A stretch of 64,000 nucleotides of DNA, from assembly GCF_023702225.1 (NCBI RefSeq), contig NZ_JAMQCO010000002.1, forward strand, positions 62,001-126,000, given 5' to 3'. The notes beneath the pieces are model-generated. The model was not told the DNA's origin and searched no databases. It worked only from the letters and a program-made list of their open reading frames with translations. The stretch is from Aureimonas altamirensis (GTDB taxonomy: Bacteria > Pseudomonadota > Alphaproteobacteria > Rhizobiales > Rhizobiaceae). Below are positions 52,842 through 61,408 of the stretch, piece after piece (the stretch's first letter is position 1; each line of letters opens with the position of its first letter). The translations under genes were made by a program, and so were the position numbers.

Positions 52842-53912
52842 TCAGACGACTTTTCCGCGCGCCGGCACGTCCCACCGCTCGATGGCGCCATCTTCCAGCA
52901 GCACGTGGACGCTGTCGAACATGTTGGTGACGACGCAGGCATGGTTTGGCACGATGCGCACCCGGTCGCCGACCGAAAGCCCGACCGGCCCGTCTGAAAC
53001 GATGCGGCCATGCTCCTCCGACAACTGGTCGATGGACAGGTCCGGCCGCCCGAGCACCGCGCCATGGCCCGTCAGGCCGAGAAGGTCGGAGGTCAGTACC
53101 TTTGAACCGGCGTCGATGATGGCGCGGCCGGGTGTCGGCACCGACACGACTGTCGCTAGCACGGTCAGGGCGCAGTCGTCCAACTCGGCTACGCCCCGCG
53201 CCACCAGCGACCGATCGTTGTAGACATAGGTGCCCGGCCGGTATTCCGTCACGATGCCATCGGTCCGCGATTGCCAGATGTCGGGCGTACCGCCCGATGT
53301 GACGCGCGCGACTTCGATTCCCTCAGCCTCGATCAGGGCCTTGGCCGCTTTCAGGAATTCGGCGGCGGTGGCAGCGCCGCCGGCGGCCGGATAGGTCATC
53401 AGCCCATCGAAGACGAGGCCGGGCGCCGCGGCGATGCGCACGGCAAGATCGTGCGCCGCTTCCGGCGACGTCACGCCGCACCGCTTGCCGCCCGTATCGC
53501 ACTCCACCAGCACGCGCAGCGGCTCTGCCGCATCGGCAAATCCGGCGGACAGGCCGTCGACCACCGTTGCATTGTCGGCGACGACGGAGAGTTTCACCTT
53601 GCCCGACAGGTCTTTCAACCGCGCCACCTTGGCGGCCCCGAGGATGTTGTAGGTTATCAGCACGTCGGAGATTTCGGGATGGCCGGCCACCATCGCCTCG
53701 GCCTCCCCGACCTTCTGACAGGTTATTCCCACCGCGCCGGCCGCAATCTGCATCGCGGCGATGGCCGGCAACTTGTGCGTCTTGATATGCGGGCGCGCGA
53801 GCAGGCCCATGGCATCGGCGTGCGCCTGGAAGCGTTCGATGTTCGCTCGTACCGTCTTCAGATCCACCAGCACCGCAGGCGTTTCGATGTCGTCGATAGT
53901 GGATAGCTGCAT
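52842..53912 (-). CDS. D-threonine aldolase / D-serine dehydratase-like PLP enzyme
   Basis: Fold-type III PLP enzyme of 356 residues. The alanine-racemase-like N-terminal barrel has the lysine motif RPHIKTHKLPAIAAMQI (about residues 40-56, PLP Lys in HIKTHK). The C-terminal beta domain carries the metal-ligand pair His-x-Cys in PNHACVVTNMFD (about residue 325), characteristic of D-threonine aldolase and D-serine dehydratase. A GGAGGG 8 bases upstream decides for ATG 53912 over the longer ATG 53957. It is divergent from the RidA gene, which suits a PLP enzyme that releases enamine or imine products. Confidence 0.9.
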   Translation of the reverse strand: MQLSTIDDIETPAVLVDLKTVRANIERFQAHADAMGLLARPHIKTHKLPAIAAMQIAAGAVGITCQKVGEAEAMVAGHPEISDVLITYNILGAAKVARLKDLSGKVKLSVVADNATVVDGLSAGFADAAEPLRVLVECDTGGKRCGVTSPEAAHDLAVRIAAAPGLVFDGLMTYPAAGGAATAAEFLKAAKALIEAEGIEVARVTSGGTPDIWQSRTDGIVTEYRPGTYVYNDRSLVARGVAELDDCALTVLATVVSVPTPGRAIIDAGSKVLTSDLLGLTGHGAVLGRPDLSIDQLSEEHGRIVSDGPVGLSVGDRVRIVPNHACVVTNMFDSVHVLLEDGAIERWDVPARGKVV

Positions 53913-53996
53913 GGCGAACGCCCTCCGATGGATTTCTTCGATTGACAAGGAATGCAACGGGCCTCCTTATACGTCAATCCGAAATTGCAGACTGTT

Positions 53997-54012
53997 GTCC
54001 AATATATTGGAC
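53997..54012. promoter_or_regulatory. Perfect 16-base palindrome, likely operator of the RidA/M81/ABC operon
   Basis: GTCCAATATATTGGAC is exactly self-complementary and lies 20 bases before the RidA start, between the divergent D-threonine-aldolase-like and RidA genes. It contains GTCCAA/TTGGAC halves that reappear, in the opposite order, at 61287-61303. A regulator could control both divergent genes from here; which one is not known. Confidence 0.6.
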
Positions 54013-54031
54013 GCACATGAGGAAGCATATC

Positions 54032-54415
54032 ATGTCTTTGTCACGTTACGGCGCCGGTCAGTCCGGTGCGGGCAAGCAGCCGCTGCCATTTGCCCGCGCG
54101 GTCGAGGCGGATGGCTGGCTTTATGTTTCGGGCCAGGTCGCGATGGAGAATGGCGAGATCGTCAAGGGCGGCATCCAGGCGGAAACCCGCAAGACGATGG
54201 AGAACGTCATCGCCATCCTCGAGGAAGCCGGTTACGGGCTGGAAGACGTCGTGCGTGTGGGCGTATGGCTGGACGATCCACGCGATTTCTGGAGCTTCAA
54301 CGGCGTCTACGCCGAGTATTTCGGCGCCAATCCGCCGGCCCGGGCCTGCGTCCAATCCTCCATGATGGTGGACTGCAAGGTCGAGATCGACTGCATCGCA
54401 TATCGGAAGAAGTGA
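54032..54415 (+). CDS. RidA family protein
   Basis: Small cytosolic protein of 127 residues. RidA enzymes hydrolyse reactive enamine/imine intermediates released by PLP enzymes. WLYVSGQVAMENGEIVKGGIQAETRKTMENV and the conserved Arg in ARACVQSSMMVDCKVEID (about residue 104) match the family. GAGGAAG at 54019-54025 decides for ATG 54032 over ATG 54017. Its stop overlaps the M81 peptidase ATG. The divergent PLP enzyme is a plausible source of the intermediates. Confidence 0.9.
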   Translation: MSLSRYGAGQSGAGKQPLPFARAVEADGWLYVSGQVAMENGEIVKGGIQAETRKTMENVIAILEEAGYGLEDVVRVGVWLDDPRDFWSFNGVYAEYFGANPPARACVQSSMMVDCKVEIDCIAYRKK

Positions 54416-55896
54416 TGCGCCTCTTCACCGCCTCGCTGGCAACGGAGACAAATACGTTCTCTCCGGTCCCCACCGACCTCGACTCCTTCAAGGCGGCGTT
54501 CCATGCGGGGCCGGGCCAGCATCCCGACACACCGACCCTGTGTTCCTCGCCCGTCCCGATCCTGCGGCGGCGCGGCCGGGCGGAAGGCTTTACCGTCATC
54601 GAGGGCACATCCTGCTGGGCCGAGCCGGCGGGGCTGATCCAACGGCAGACATATGAGGGTCTGCGCGACACGATCCTTGGAGAGTTACAGGCGGCGCTGC
54701 CGGTGGACGGCGTGGTGCTGGGCCTGCATGGCGCCATGGTGGCGCAGGGCTATGACGACCCGGAGGGCGACTTCCTGTCGCGCATCCGCGCCATGGTGGG
54801 CCCGGATGTCCTGATCGCGGCGGAGTTCGATCCGCACAGCCACCTGACGCCGTTGCGCGTTGCGCAACTGGACGTCCTGGCCGCCTTTCTGGAGTTTCCG
54901 CATACGGATTTCGAGGAGCGCGGCGAACATCTCGTGGATCTTGCGCTGCGCACGCTGCGCGGCGAAATCCATCCGGTGATCTCTACCTTCGACTGCCGCA
55001 TGATTACCATCTACCCGACCAGCCGGGAGCCGATGCGCTCCTTCGTCGACAGGCTGAAGGCGCTCGAGGGCACGGACGGCATCCTGTCCATTTCCGTCAT
55101 CCACGGTTTCATGGCGGGCGATGTGCCCGAGATGGGCACGCGCATCGTGGTCGTCAGCGACGCAGACAGGCCCAAGGGCGAGCGGCTCGCCGAGACGTTG
55201 GGCCACGCGCTCTATGCCATGCGCCGCGATACGGCCATGCCGATGCTGGGCATCGACGCCGGACTGGACGCGGCGCTGGATATCCAGGGACGCGGCAGCG
55301 GCAAGCCCGTGGTGATCGCCGATGTCTGGGACAATCCGGGCGGCGGGGTGGCGGGCGACGCCACCAACATCCTGCGCCGCATCATCGAACGCGGCATCGA
55401 CGATGTCGCCGTCGCAACCATCTGGGATCCGGTCGCGGTATCCTTCTGTCATGCCGCCGGCGAAGGCGCGGAGATCGAACTGCGTTTCGGGGGCAAGTCC
55501 TCCCGCCATGGAGGCGAACCGCTGGATGCGCGCGTAACGGTGCTGAAAACCAAGACGGCGGGCTGGCAGAGCTTCCGCAACAGCCGCGTGACGCTTGGGC
55601 GCGCCGCCGTCGTGCGGATCGTCGGCACGAAGATCGACATCGTCCTCATTACCAGCCGCACGCAAACCTACGAGCCTTCGATCTTCGCCAATCTCGGGAT
55701 CGATTTCGCCTCGAAGGCCATCCTGCTGGTAAAATCGACAAACCATTTCCACGCCGGTTTCGCGCCGGTCGCTGCAGACATCGTCTACATCGCCGCGCCG
55801 ACGAGCTACCCGACGGACCCGGCGACGACGCCCTATCGCAAGGCCAGCCTCGGCCTGTGGCCGCGCGTTGCCGATCCGCTCGGCCTGGAAGGCTGA
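54415..55896 (+). CDS. M81 family metallopeptidase (MlrC-like)
   Basis: Protein of 493 residues. FTASLATETNTFSPVPTDLDSF is the family start, GLHGAMVAQGYDDPEGD (about residue 101) and EFDPHSHLT (about residue 137) contain the probable metal ligands, and the C-terminal KSTNHFHAGFAPVA is highly characteristic. M81 proteins include MlrC, which degrades linearised microcystin, but most members have unknown substrates. It is translationally coupled to RidA and followed by a peptide importer, so it probably acts on an imported peptide or D-amino-acid-containing compound. Confidence 0.9.
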   Translation: MRLFTASLATETNTFSPVPTDLDSFKAAFHAGPGQHPDTPTLCSSPVPILRRRGRAEGFTVIEGTSCWAEPAGLIQRQTYEGLRDTILGELQAALPVDGVVLGLHGAMVAQGYDDPEGDFLSRIRAMVGPDVLIAAEFDPHSHLTPLRVAQLDVLAAFLEFPHTDFEERGEHLVDLALRTLRGEIHPVISTFDCRMITIYPTSREPMRSFVDRLKALEGTDGILSISVIHGFMAGDVPEMGTRIVVVSDADRPKGERLAETLGHALYAMRRDTAMPMLGIDAGLDAALDIQGRGSGKPVVIADVWDNPGGGVAGDATNILRRIIERGIDDVAVATIWDPVAVSFCHAAGEGAEIELRFGGKSSRHGGEPLDARVTVLKTKTAGWQSFRNSRVTLGRAAVVRIVGTKIDIVLITSRTQTYEPSIFANLGIDFASKAILLVKSTNHFHAGFAPVAADIVYIAAPTSYPTDPATTPYRKASLGLWPRVADPLGLEG

Positions 55897-55934
55897 ACCA
55901 CCGAATGCCCACGAAGACCACAAGGAGCAATGCC

Positions 55935-57452
55935 ATGAAGAAAATGCTTCTCGCAGCCAGCCTCGCCGCCATGACGACCGGCGCCAGCGGCATCGCCCTC
56001 GCACAATCCTCCGGCGGCGTCCTGACCGTGGCGACGATCGGCGAGCCGCCGACGCTGGACGTCATGCAGACGCCGACCGATATCGTGCTGACCATTACCC
56101 AGCATATCTTCGAGACGCTCTACACCTATGATTCCGAATGGCAGCCGAAGCCGCTCCTTGCGGCGGACATGCCCGAAATCTCGGAAGATGGCCTGACCTA
56201 TCGCATCCCGTTGCGAGAGGGCGTGACCTTCCATGACGGAAGCCCATTCGATTCCGCCGATGTGGTGGCCTCGCTGAAGCGCTGGATGACAGTCAACTCC
56301 AAGGGCCGGCAAGTGGCGGAAGTGATCGCGGACGTCGCGCCGGATGGAGAGGATGCTGTCACCATCACGCTGAAGTCGCGTTACTCGCCGCTGCTTGCGA
56401 CGCTGTCGCAAGGCTCGCCCATCCTGCCCTCCGAGAAGCTGGGCGACCAGTTGACCGAATTCGTCGGCACCGGCCCCTACAAGCTGCAGGAGCGCCGGCC
56501 GGACCAGTATACCCAGCTCGTTCGCTTCGAGGAGTACAAGTCGCCGGAGGGCGAGCCGTCCAACTATGCCGGCCGCCGGGAGGCCATCGCCGGCGAGATC
56601 CGCTTCGTGCCCGTGCCCGACGCCAATACCCGCGTGGAAGGGTTGATCGCCGGCCAGTACGATTACGCCGACGCACTGCCGGTCAGCGCCTTCGAGCGGA
56701 TCGACGGGGGGGACAACGTCGAGCCCGTCATCTTCGAGAATGCGGGCTGGACGTCGCTCAACATGAACATGGCGGAGGGCCCCCTGACCGACAAGACGCT
56801 GCGGCAAGCGGTGCAGGTGGCGCTAAACCCCGGCGATCTGATGCTGGCGGCCTTCTCGGACGAGCGCTTCTTCAGCGTCGATGGCGCCTTCTTCCCGGAA
56901 GGCTTCTTCTGGCACACGGAAGCCGGCGTCGAGCGATACGGCGAGGGCGACCCGGAAGCCGCCGCCGCCCTGATGGAAGAAGCCGGCTATGACGGCACGC
57001 CGATCCGCATACTGACCAGCCGCCAGTACGAGTTCCATTACAAGACCGGCGAGGTCGCCAAGGCCTATCTGGAAGCCGCCGGCTTCACCGTGGACCTGCA
57101 GGTGGTGGATTGGGCAACGCTGACGACACGGCGCGCCGACAAGGGGCAGTGGGACATCTTCATCACCCACTCCAATTTCCCGGGCGACCCTTCCACGTTG
57201 AATACCATAACCGACACCTATCCCGGCTGGTACACGTCCGACGCCAAGGCGGAGGCAGTGGGCGCCTTCCTGCAGGCGACGACGAACGACGACCGCTTCG
57301 CCGCATGGGAAAAGATCCAGACCGTCATCTACGACGACGCACCGCTGGTGAAGGTCGGCAACTTCAATGCGCTCGGCGGCCTCGCCAACGGCGTCACCGG
57401 ATATCAGGCCGCCTACTGGCCGCGCTTCTGGAACGTGACGCCCAAGGGCTGA
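55935..57452 (+). CDS. Peptide ABC transporter substrate-binding protein (SBP family 5)
   Basis: Periplasmic binding protein of 505 residues with a signal peptide (MKKMLLAASLAAMTTGASGI, cleavage after ALA near residue 23). Family-5 features are LTVATIGEPPTLDVMQTP, LREGVTFHDGSPFDSADV and WDIFITHSNFPGD. AAGGAG at 55922-55927 precedes ATG 55935. It is the binding protein of the second peptide importer of the window. Confidence 0.93.
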   Translation: MKKMLLAASLAAMTTGASGIALAQSSGGVLTVATIGEPPTLDVMQTPTDIVLTITQHIFETLYTYDSEWQPKPLLAADMPEISEDGLTYRIPLREGVTFHDGSPFDSADVVASLKRWMTVNSKGRQVAEVIADVAPDGEDAVTITLKSRYSPLLATLSQGSPILPSEKLGDQLTEFVGTGPYKLQERRPDQYTQLVRFEEYKSPEGEPSNYAGRREAIAGEIRFVPVPDANTRVEGLIAGQYDYADALPVSAFERIDGGDNVEPVIFENAGWTSLNMNMAEGPLTDKTLRQAVQVALNPGDLMLAAFSDERFFSVDGAFFPEGFFWHTEAGVERYGEGDPEAAAALMEEAGYDGTPIRILTSRQYEFHYKTGEVAKAYLEAAGFTVDLQVVDWATLTTRRADKGQWDIFITHSNFPGDPSTLNTITDTYPGWYTSDAKAEAVGAFLQATTNDDRFAAWEKIQTVIYDDAPLVKVGNFNALGGLANGVTGYQAAYWPRFWNVTPKG

Positions 57453-57474
57453 ATCCGACGACTGGAGGAACGTG

Positions 57475-58425
57475 ATGTCCCGGTTGCTTTACGCGCTTTT
57501 GAAGCGCCTGGGCGGCATGCTGGTGGTGCTGGCGCTCGTCGTGACGGTGGTTTTCGTGATCGTGCGGGTGACGCCGGGCGATCCGGCGGCTGTTATGCTG
57601 GGCTCCGACGCGACGCCCGAGGATGTCGCGGCCCTGAGGGCACGGCTCGGGCTCGACGCGCCCATCCTGCAGCAGTACGGGCATTTCGTGCTCGACGTCG
57701 TGCGCGGCGATCTTGGCCAGTCGATCTTCCTCGGCCAGCCGGTCACCACCGCGCTGGCGTCGCGGGCGGAGCCGACCTTCTTCCTGACGCTGTTCTCCAT
57801 CCTGATCGCCGTTTCCATCGCCCTGCCCGTCGGCATCCTGTCGGCGGTCAGGCGCGGCACGCTGTTCGACCAGATCGTCGTCGGGCTGACCATGGTGGCC
57901 GCCAGCGTGCCCAGCTTCTGGCTGGGCCTCATTCTCATCCAGAGTTTCGCGGTCGGTCTCGGCTGGTTTCCCGCCTCAGGATACGGAGGGCCGGACACAC
58001 GCTTCCTCGACAGGCTGTGGCACCTCGTCCTGCCGGCTTTGGCTCTCGGCATCGTCAACTCGGCCCTCATCACGCGCTTCACCCGGGCCGCCATGCTGGA
58101 CGTGCTCGGAGAAGACTATGTGCGAACGGCGCGCGCCAAGGGCGCCAGCGCCGGCCGCGTCATCCTGAAGCACGCGCTGAAGAACGCGCTGATCCCGATC
58201 ATCACCGTGATCGGCCTGTCCATCGCGCTTCTGGTAGCCGGCGCGGTGGTGACGGAAACCGTCTTCGGCCTTCCAGGCATCGGCAACCTGGTCGTGCAGG
58301 CCGTCCTGCGCCGCGACTACCCCGTGATCCAGGGTGCACTGCTGGTGATCGCGGCAATCTACGTTCTCATCAACTTCGTGGTGGACATGCTCTACCTCGC
58401 CGTGGACCCGAGGGTGCGCACATGA
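57475..58425 (+). CDS. Peptide ABC transporter permease, DppB type
   Basis: Permease of 316 residues. It opens SRLLYALLKRLGGMLVVLALVVTVVF, carries the RVTPGDPAAVMLG loop and the coupling loop VRTARAKGASAGRVILKHALKNALIP (about residues 218-243), and ends in AVDPRVRT. GGAGGA (57463-57468) precedes the ATG; a GTG one codon earlier is less likely. Overlaps the next permease by 4 bases. Confidence 0.93.
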   Translation: MSRLLYALLKRLGGMLVVLALVVTVVFVIVRVTPGDPAAVMLGSDATPEDVAALRARLGLDAPILQQYGHFVLDVVRGDLGQSIFLGQPVTTALASRAEPTFFLTLFSILIAVSIALPVGILSAVRRGTLFDQIVVGLTMVAASVPSFWLGLILIQSFAVGLGWFPASGYGGPDTRFLDRLWHLVLPALALGIVNSALITRFTRAAMLDVLGEDYVRTARAKGASAGRVILKHALKNALIPIITVIGLSIALLVAGAVVTETVFGLPGIGNLVVQAVLRRDYPVIQGALLVIAAIYVLINFVVDMLYLAVDPRVRT

Positions 58426-59282
58426 CCATGCCGTCTCTCGCCTCGCCATTCGGCAAAAGCCTGCGCCGGCTCGTCGGCAACAAGGCCATCCTGATCGGCA
58501 TCGTCATCCTGACGATCGTGGTCCTGGCCGCGGTGCTGGCCCCGCTGGTGGCGCCCTACGCGCCCAACAAGCTGTCCATCGTCAACCGGTTGCAGGCGCC
58601 TTCGGCCGCTCATCTCTTCGGGACCGACGAATTCGGACGCGACATCTTTTCGCGCGCCATCCATGCGGGCCGCGTCTCGCTTCTGGTCAGCCTCGGCGTC
58701 GTGGCGATATCCACCGTGCTCGGTGTCTTCCTTGGGGTTCTGGCAGGCTACTTCCGGCGGCTCGATGCCCCCATCTCGCGGCTGCTGGATGCGATGATGT
58801 CGTTTCCCGACATCCTGCTGGCCATAGCGCTCGTCGCGGCGCTCGGCCCGTCGCTGCTCAACGTCATTCTGGCGCTCGGCATCACCTATGCGCCGCGACT
58901 TGCCCGCATCGTGCGCGGCTCGACACTGGTCCTGCGGGAGTTGCCCTATATCGACGCGGCCATCGCGCTCGGCTTGCCGACATGGCAGATCCTGCTGCGG
59001 CATGTCCTGTTGAACCTCGCGTCTCCCATCCTCGTGCAGGCGACCTTCATCTTCGCCGCCGCGATGCTGGCCGAGGCGAGCCTGTCCTTCCTTGGGGTGG
59101 GAGCGTCGTCGGATCAGCCCACATGGGGCACGATGCTGGCCTCGGGCCGCGAATACATGAACAACGCGCCGTGGCTGATGATCTTTCCCGGCCTTGCCAT
59201 CGTCTTCTCCGTCCTGTCGCTGCAACTGGTCGGCGACGGCCTGCGCGACCTCGTCGATCCGCGCCTTGCAAAAGGGGTCTGA
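58422..59282 (+). CDS. Peptide ABC transporter permease, DppC type
   Basis: Permease of 286 residues. The DppC mark HLFGTDEFGRDIFSRAIHAGR (about residues 64-84) and the coupling loop AAIALGLPTWQILLRHVLLNLASPI (about residues 180-204) are present. It ends GDGLRDLVDPRLAKGV. It follows the DppB-type gene (ATGA overlap) and precedes the double ATPase by 3 bases. Confidence 0.93.
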   Translation: MTMPSLASPFGKSLRRLVGNKAILIGIVILTIVVLAAVLAPLVAPYAPNKLSIVNRLQAPSAAHLFGTDEFGRDIFSRAIHAGRVSLLVSLGVVAISTVLGVFLGVLAGYFRRLDAPISRLLDAMMSFPDILLAIALVAALGPSLLNVILALGITYAPRLARIVRGSTLVLRELPYIDAAIALGLPTWQILLRHVLLNLASPILVQATFIFAAAMLAEASLSFLGVGASSDQPTWGTMLASGREYMNNAPWLMIFPGLAIVFSVLSLQLVGDGLRDLVDPRLAKGV

Positions 59283-59285
59283 GCC

Positions 59286-61082
59286 ATGAACGTGAAGCAG
59301 CCTGTCCTGCAGATCGAGCAACTCACGACCGCGTTCCGAACCGAAGACGGATGGCGTAACGTCATCCGCAACATCGACCTCAGCGTGGATGCCGGCGAAA
59401 CCGTCGCCATCGTCGGAGAATCCGGCTCCGGCAAAAGCGTCACGGCGCTGTCCGCCATGCGCCTGCTGCCGCCCCGGACGTCCCGGATCGAAGGTCGTAT
59501 CCGGCTGGACGGACGCGACCTTCTGGCCCTGTCGGAAAAGGAAATGAGGGCCGTTCGCGGCGGACAGATCGGCATGATCTTTCAGGAGCCGATGACCTCG
59601 CTCAACCCGGTCTTCACCATCGGAAACCAGCTCGCGGAAGCGCTGGTGCTGCATCGCGACCTGTCTTGGCGGCAGGCCGAGGCGGAAGCGCTGCGCCTGA
59701 TGGATCGGGTGCGTATACCTGAGGCCCGCGCCCGGCTTGCAGAATATCCGCACAAGTTTTCGGGCGGCATGCGCCAGCGCGTCATGATCGCGATGGCGCT
59801 TGCCTGCAGGCCCAGGCTGCTGATCGCAGACGAGCCGACGACGGCGCTGGACGTCACCATCCAGGCCGAGATCCTGCATCTGATCCGAGAACTGCAGCGC
59901 GAGGAGACCATGGCCGTCCTGTTCATCACCCACGATATGGGGGTGGTGGCCGAGGTTGCGGACAGGACGCTGGTCATGCTGCGTGGAGACATGGTGGAGA
60001 CGGGTCGGACGGAAGAGATCTTCGCGCGTCCGAGGCAGCCCTATACGAAGGCGTTGCTGGCCGCCATACCACGTCTCGGCGCAATGTCCGGCTTCGCCAA
60101 CCCCAGGCGGTTTCCGGATGTCGACGCCGCCACCGGCGCGACTTCGGAAGGCCGGGAAATGATGCCGCCCGCCGTCGCGGCGCCGGAACCGATCCTGAAA
60201 GTGTCGTCCTTGTCGACACGCTTCGAGGTCCATGCGGGCCGCGTCCACGCGGTGGAAAACGTTTCCTTCGACATCCGGCCAGGAGAGACGCTGGCCCTCG
60301 TCGGCGAATCCGGCTGCGGCAAGTCCACCACCGGCCGCACGATACTCGGCCTGACACGGGCAAGCGAAGGGCGCGTGGAAATCGACGGGCAGGATGTACT
60401 GGCGGCCGAGGGCGCGGGCTTGCGGCGCATGCGGCGTACGGCGCAGATGATCTTCCAGGACCCGTTCGCCTCGCTCAACCCGCGCATGAGCGTCGGCGCC
60501 GCCATCGCCGAGCCGATCCTGTCTCACCGGCTGATGGGAAGGGCCGAGGCGCGCCAGCGCGTATCGTCGCTTCTGGACCAGGTCGGGCTTCCGGCCTCGG
60601 TCGCCGGTCGCTATCCGCACGAATTTTCGGGCGGCCAGCGCCAGCGCATCTCCATTGCACGCGCCCTCGCCGTCTCGCCGCGGCTCATCGTGGCGGACGA
60701 GGCCGTTTCGGCGCTCGACGTCTCAGTGAAGGCGCAGGTCGCCAACCTGCTGATGGAGCTCCAGCAGGAGATGGGGCTCGCCTACCTGTTCATTTCGCAC
60801 GACATGGCGGTGGTGGAGCGGATCAGCCACCGCGTGGCCGTGATGTATCTGGGCGAGATCGTTGAGATCGGGCCGCGCCGGAGCGTCTTCGGCAATCCGG
60901 CGCACCCTTATACGCGGCGGCTGATCGACGCCGTGCCCATTCCGGACCCGGCAGCGCGCGGTAGCCTGCCGCCCAGGCTGTCTAACGAACTGAAAAGTCC
61001 GTTCCGGCCGCTCGACTACGTGCCGCCGACGCGCGTCTACGAAGAAGTCGGACCGGGGCACTACGTCCAGCGCGCCGCCTGA
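59286..61082 (+). CDS. Peptide ABC transporter, double ATP-binding protein
   Basis: ATPase of 598 residues with two nucleotide-binding domains ([21 protein letters not shown] and [33 protein letters not shown] and [12 protein letters not shown]) and two oligopeptide-family C-terminal motifs. It closely parallels the ATPase at 12387, including the tail LSNELKSPFRPLDYVPPTR, so the two operons are paralogous. It completes the second peptide importer. Confidence 0.94.
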   Translation: MNVKQPVLQIEQLTTAFRTEDGWRNVIRNIDLSVDAGETVAIVGESGSGKSVTALSAMRLLPPRTSRIEGRIRLDGRDLLALSEKEMRAVRGGQIGMIFQEPMTSLNPVFTIGNQLAEALVLHRDLSWRQAEAEALRLMDRVRIPEARARLAEYPHKFSGGMRQRVMIAMALACRPRLLIADEPTTALDVTIQAEILHLIRELQREETMAVLFITHDMGVVAEVADRTLVMLRGDMVETGRTEEIFARPRQPYTKALLAAIPRLGAMSGFANPRRFPDVDAATGATSEGREMMPPAVAAPEPILKVSSLSTRFEVHAGRVHAVENVSFDIRPGETLALVGESGCGKSTTGRTILGLTRASEGRVEIDGQDVLAAEGAGLRRMRRTAQMIFQDPFASLNPRMSVGAAIAEPILSHRLMGRAEARQRVSSLLDQVGLPASVAGRYPHEFSGGQRQRISIARALAVSPRLIVADEAVSALDVSVKAQVANLLMELQQEMGLAYLFISHDMAVVERISHRVAVMYLGEIVEIGPRRSVFGNPAHPYTRRLIDAVPIPDPAARGSLPPRLSNELKSPFRPLDYVPPTRVYEEVGPGHYVQRAA

Positions 61083-61090
61083 GATATCCG

Positions 61091-61192
61091 TCAGGCGGGC
61101 ATCATCACCGTCAGCGCGACCGCCAGGAACGACAGGCAAGCCGCCGTCAGCGTCGTCACGTAAAACACAAGCTTCTTCTGGCTCATATCCAT
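61091..61192 (-). CDS. Candidate 33-residue single-helix membrane protein
   Basis: The reverse strand reads MDMSQKKLVFYVTTLTAACL and continues to end MMPA with a TGA stop at 61093-61091. It has a short charged N-terminus and one strongly hydrophobic segment (residues 8-30), the shape of a small inner-membrane protein. A start at 61186 would give 31 residues. A possible GAAGGG lies about 10 bases upstream, not ideal. Convergent with the peptide ATPase gene, 8 bases away. Function unknown; it may not be expressed. Confidence 0.45.
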   Translation of the reverse strand: MDMSQKKLVFYVTTLTAACLSFLAVALTVMMPA

Positions 61193-61286
61193 ATCGGTCA
61201 AACCCTTCGGCAGTTTGCGATGGAAATCCGCGGCGCCTGCCGTCGCGCCGCCCCGGCCTTATAAGCCTGGGCGCCGAAAGCGCGGA

Positions 61287-61303
61287 TTGGACATTATGTC
61301 CAA
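61287..61303. promoter_or_regulatory. Inverted repeat TTGGACAT-T-ATGTCCAA
   Basis: Two exact 8-base arms around one T. It lies between the possible small-protein gene (reverse) and the CobW-family gene (forward). It shares the TTGGAC/GTCCAA words with the palindrome at 53997-54012. The binding protein is unknown; the nearby FCD-type regulator at 62715 or a metal regulator are possibilities. Confidence 0.5.
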
Positions 61304-61341
61304 CCCGCGGTTGCCGACGAACATCCCGTCACCGACTTGTC

Positions 61342-61360
61342 AATGTTACTTTATAACATT
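61342..61360. promoter_or_regulatory. Zur-like box upstream of CobW-family GTPase
   Basis: AATGTTACTTTATAACATT has exact 7-base arms (AATGTTA and TAACATT) around CTTTA. It closely resembles the alphaproteobacterial Zur motif built on TGTTATA/TATAACA. It lies 49 bases before the start of a CobW-family gene, a typical zinc-responsive target. The match is by eye. Confidence 0.65.
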
Positions 61361-61408
61361 ACAAGCCAATGTGCTTACCGTCATTTCGCGCAAGATGAGG
61401 AACCGTCC

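Larger units (their letters stand above)
61083..61408. other. Intergenic region, 326 bases, between ATPase and CobW-family gene
   Basis: It holds a candidate small ORF on the reverse strand (61091-61192), a 17-base inverted repeat (61287-61303) and a Zur-like palindrome (61342-61360), all listed separately. No other coding signal, tRNA or terminator was seen. Confidence 0.8.

Noticed and set aside
61343-61408. Upstream ATG of the CobW-family gene
   Set aside because: It would start within the Zur-like box and lacks a ribosome binding site; ATG 61409 follows GAGGA and begins the conserved domain.
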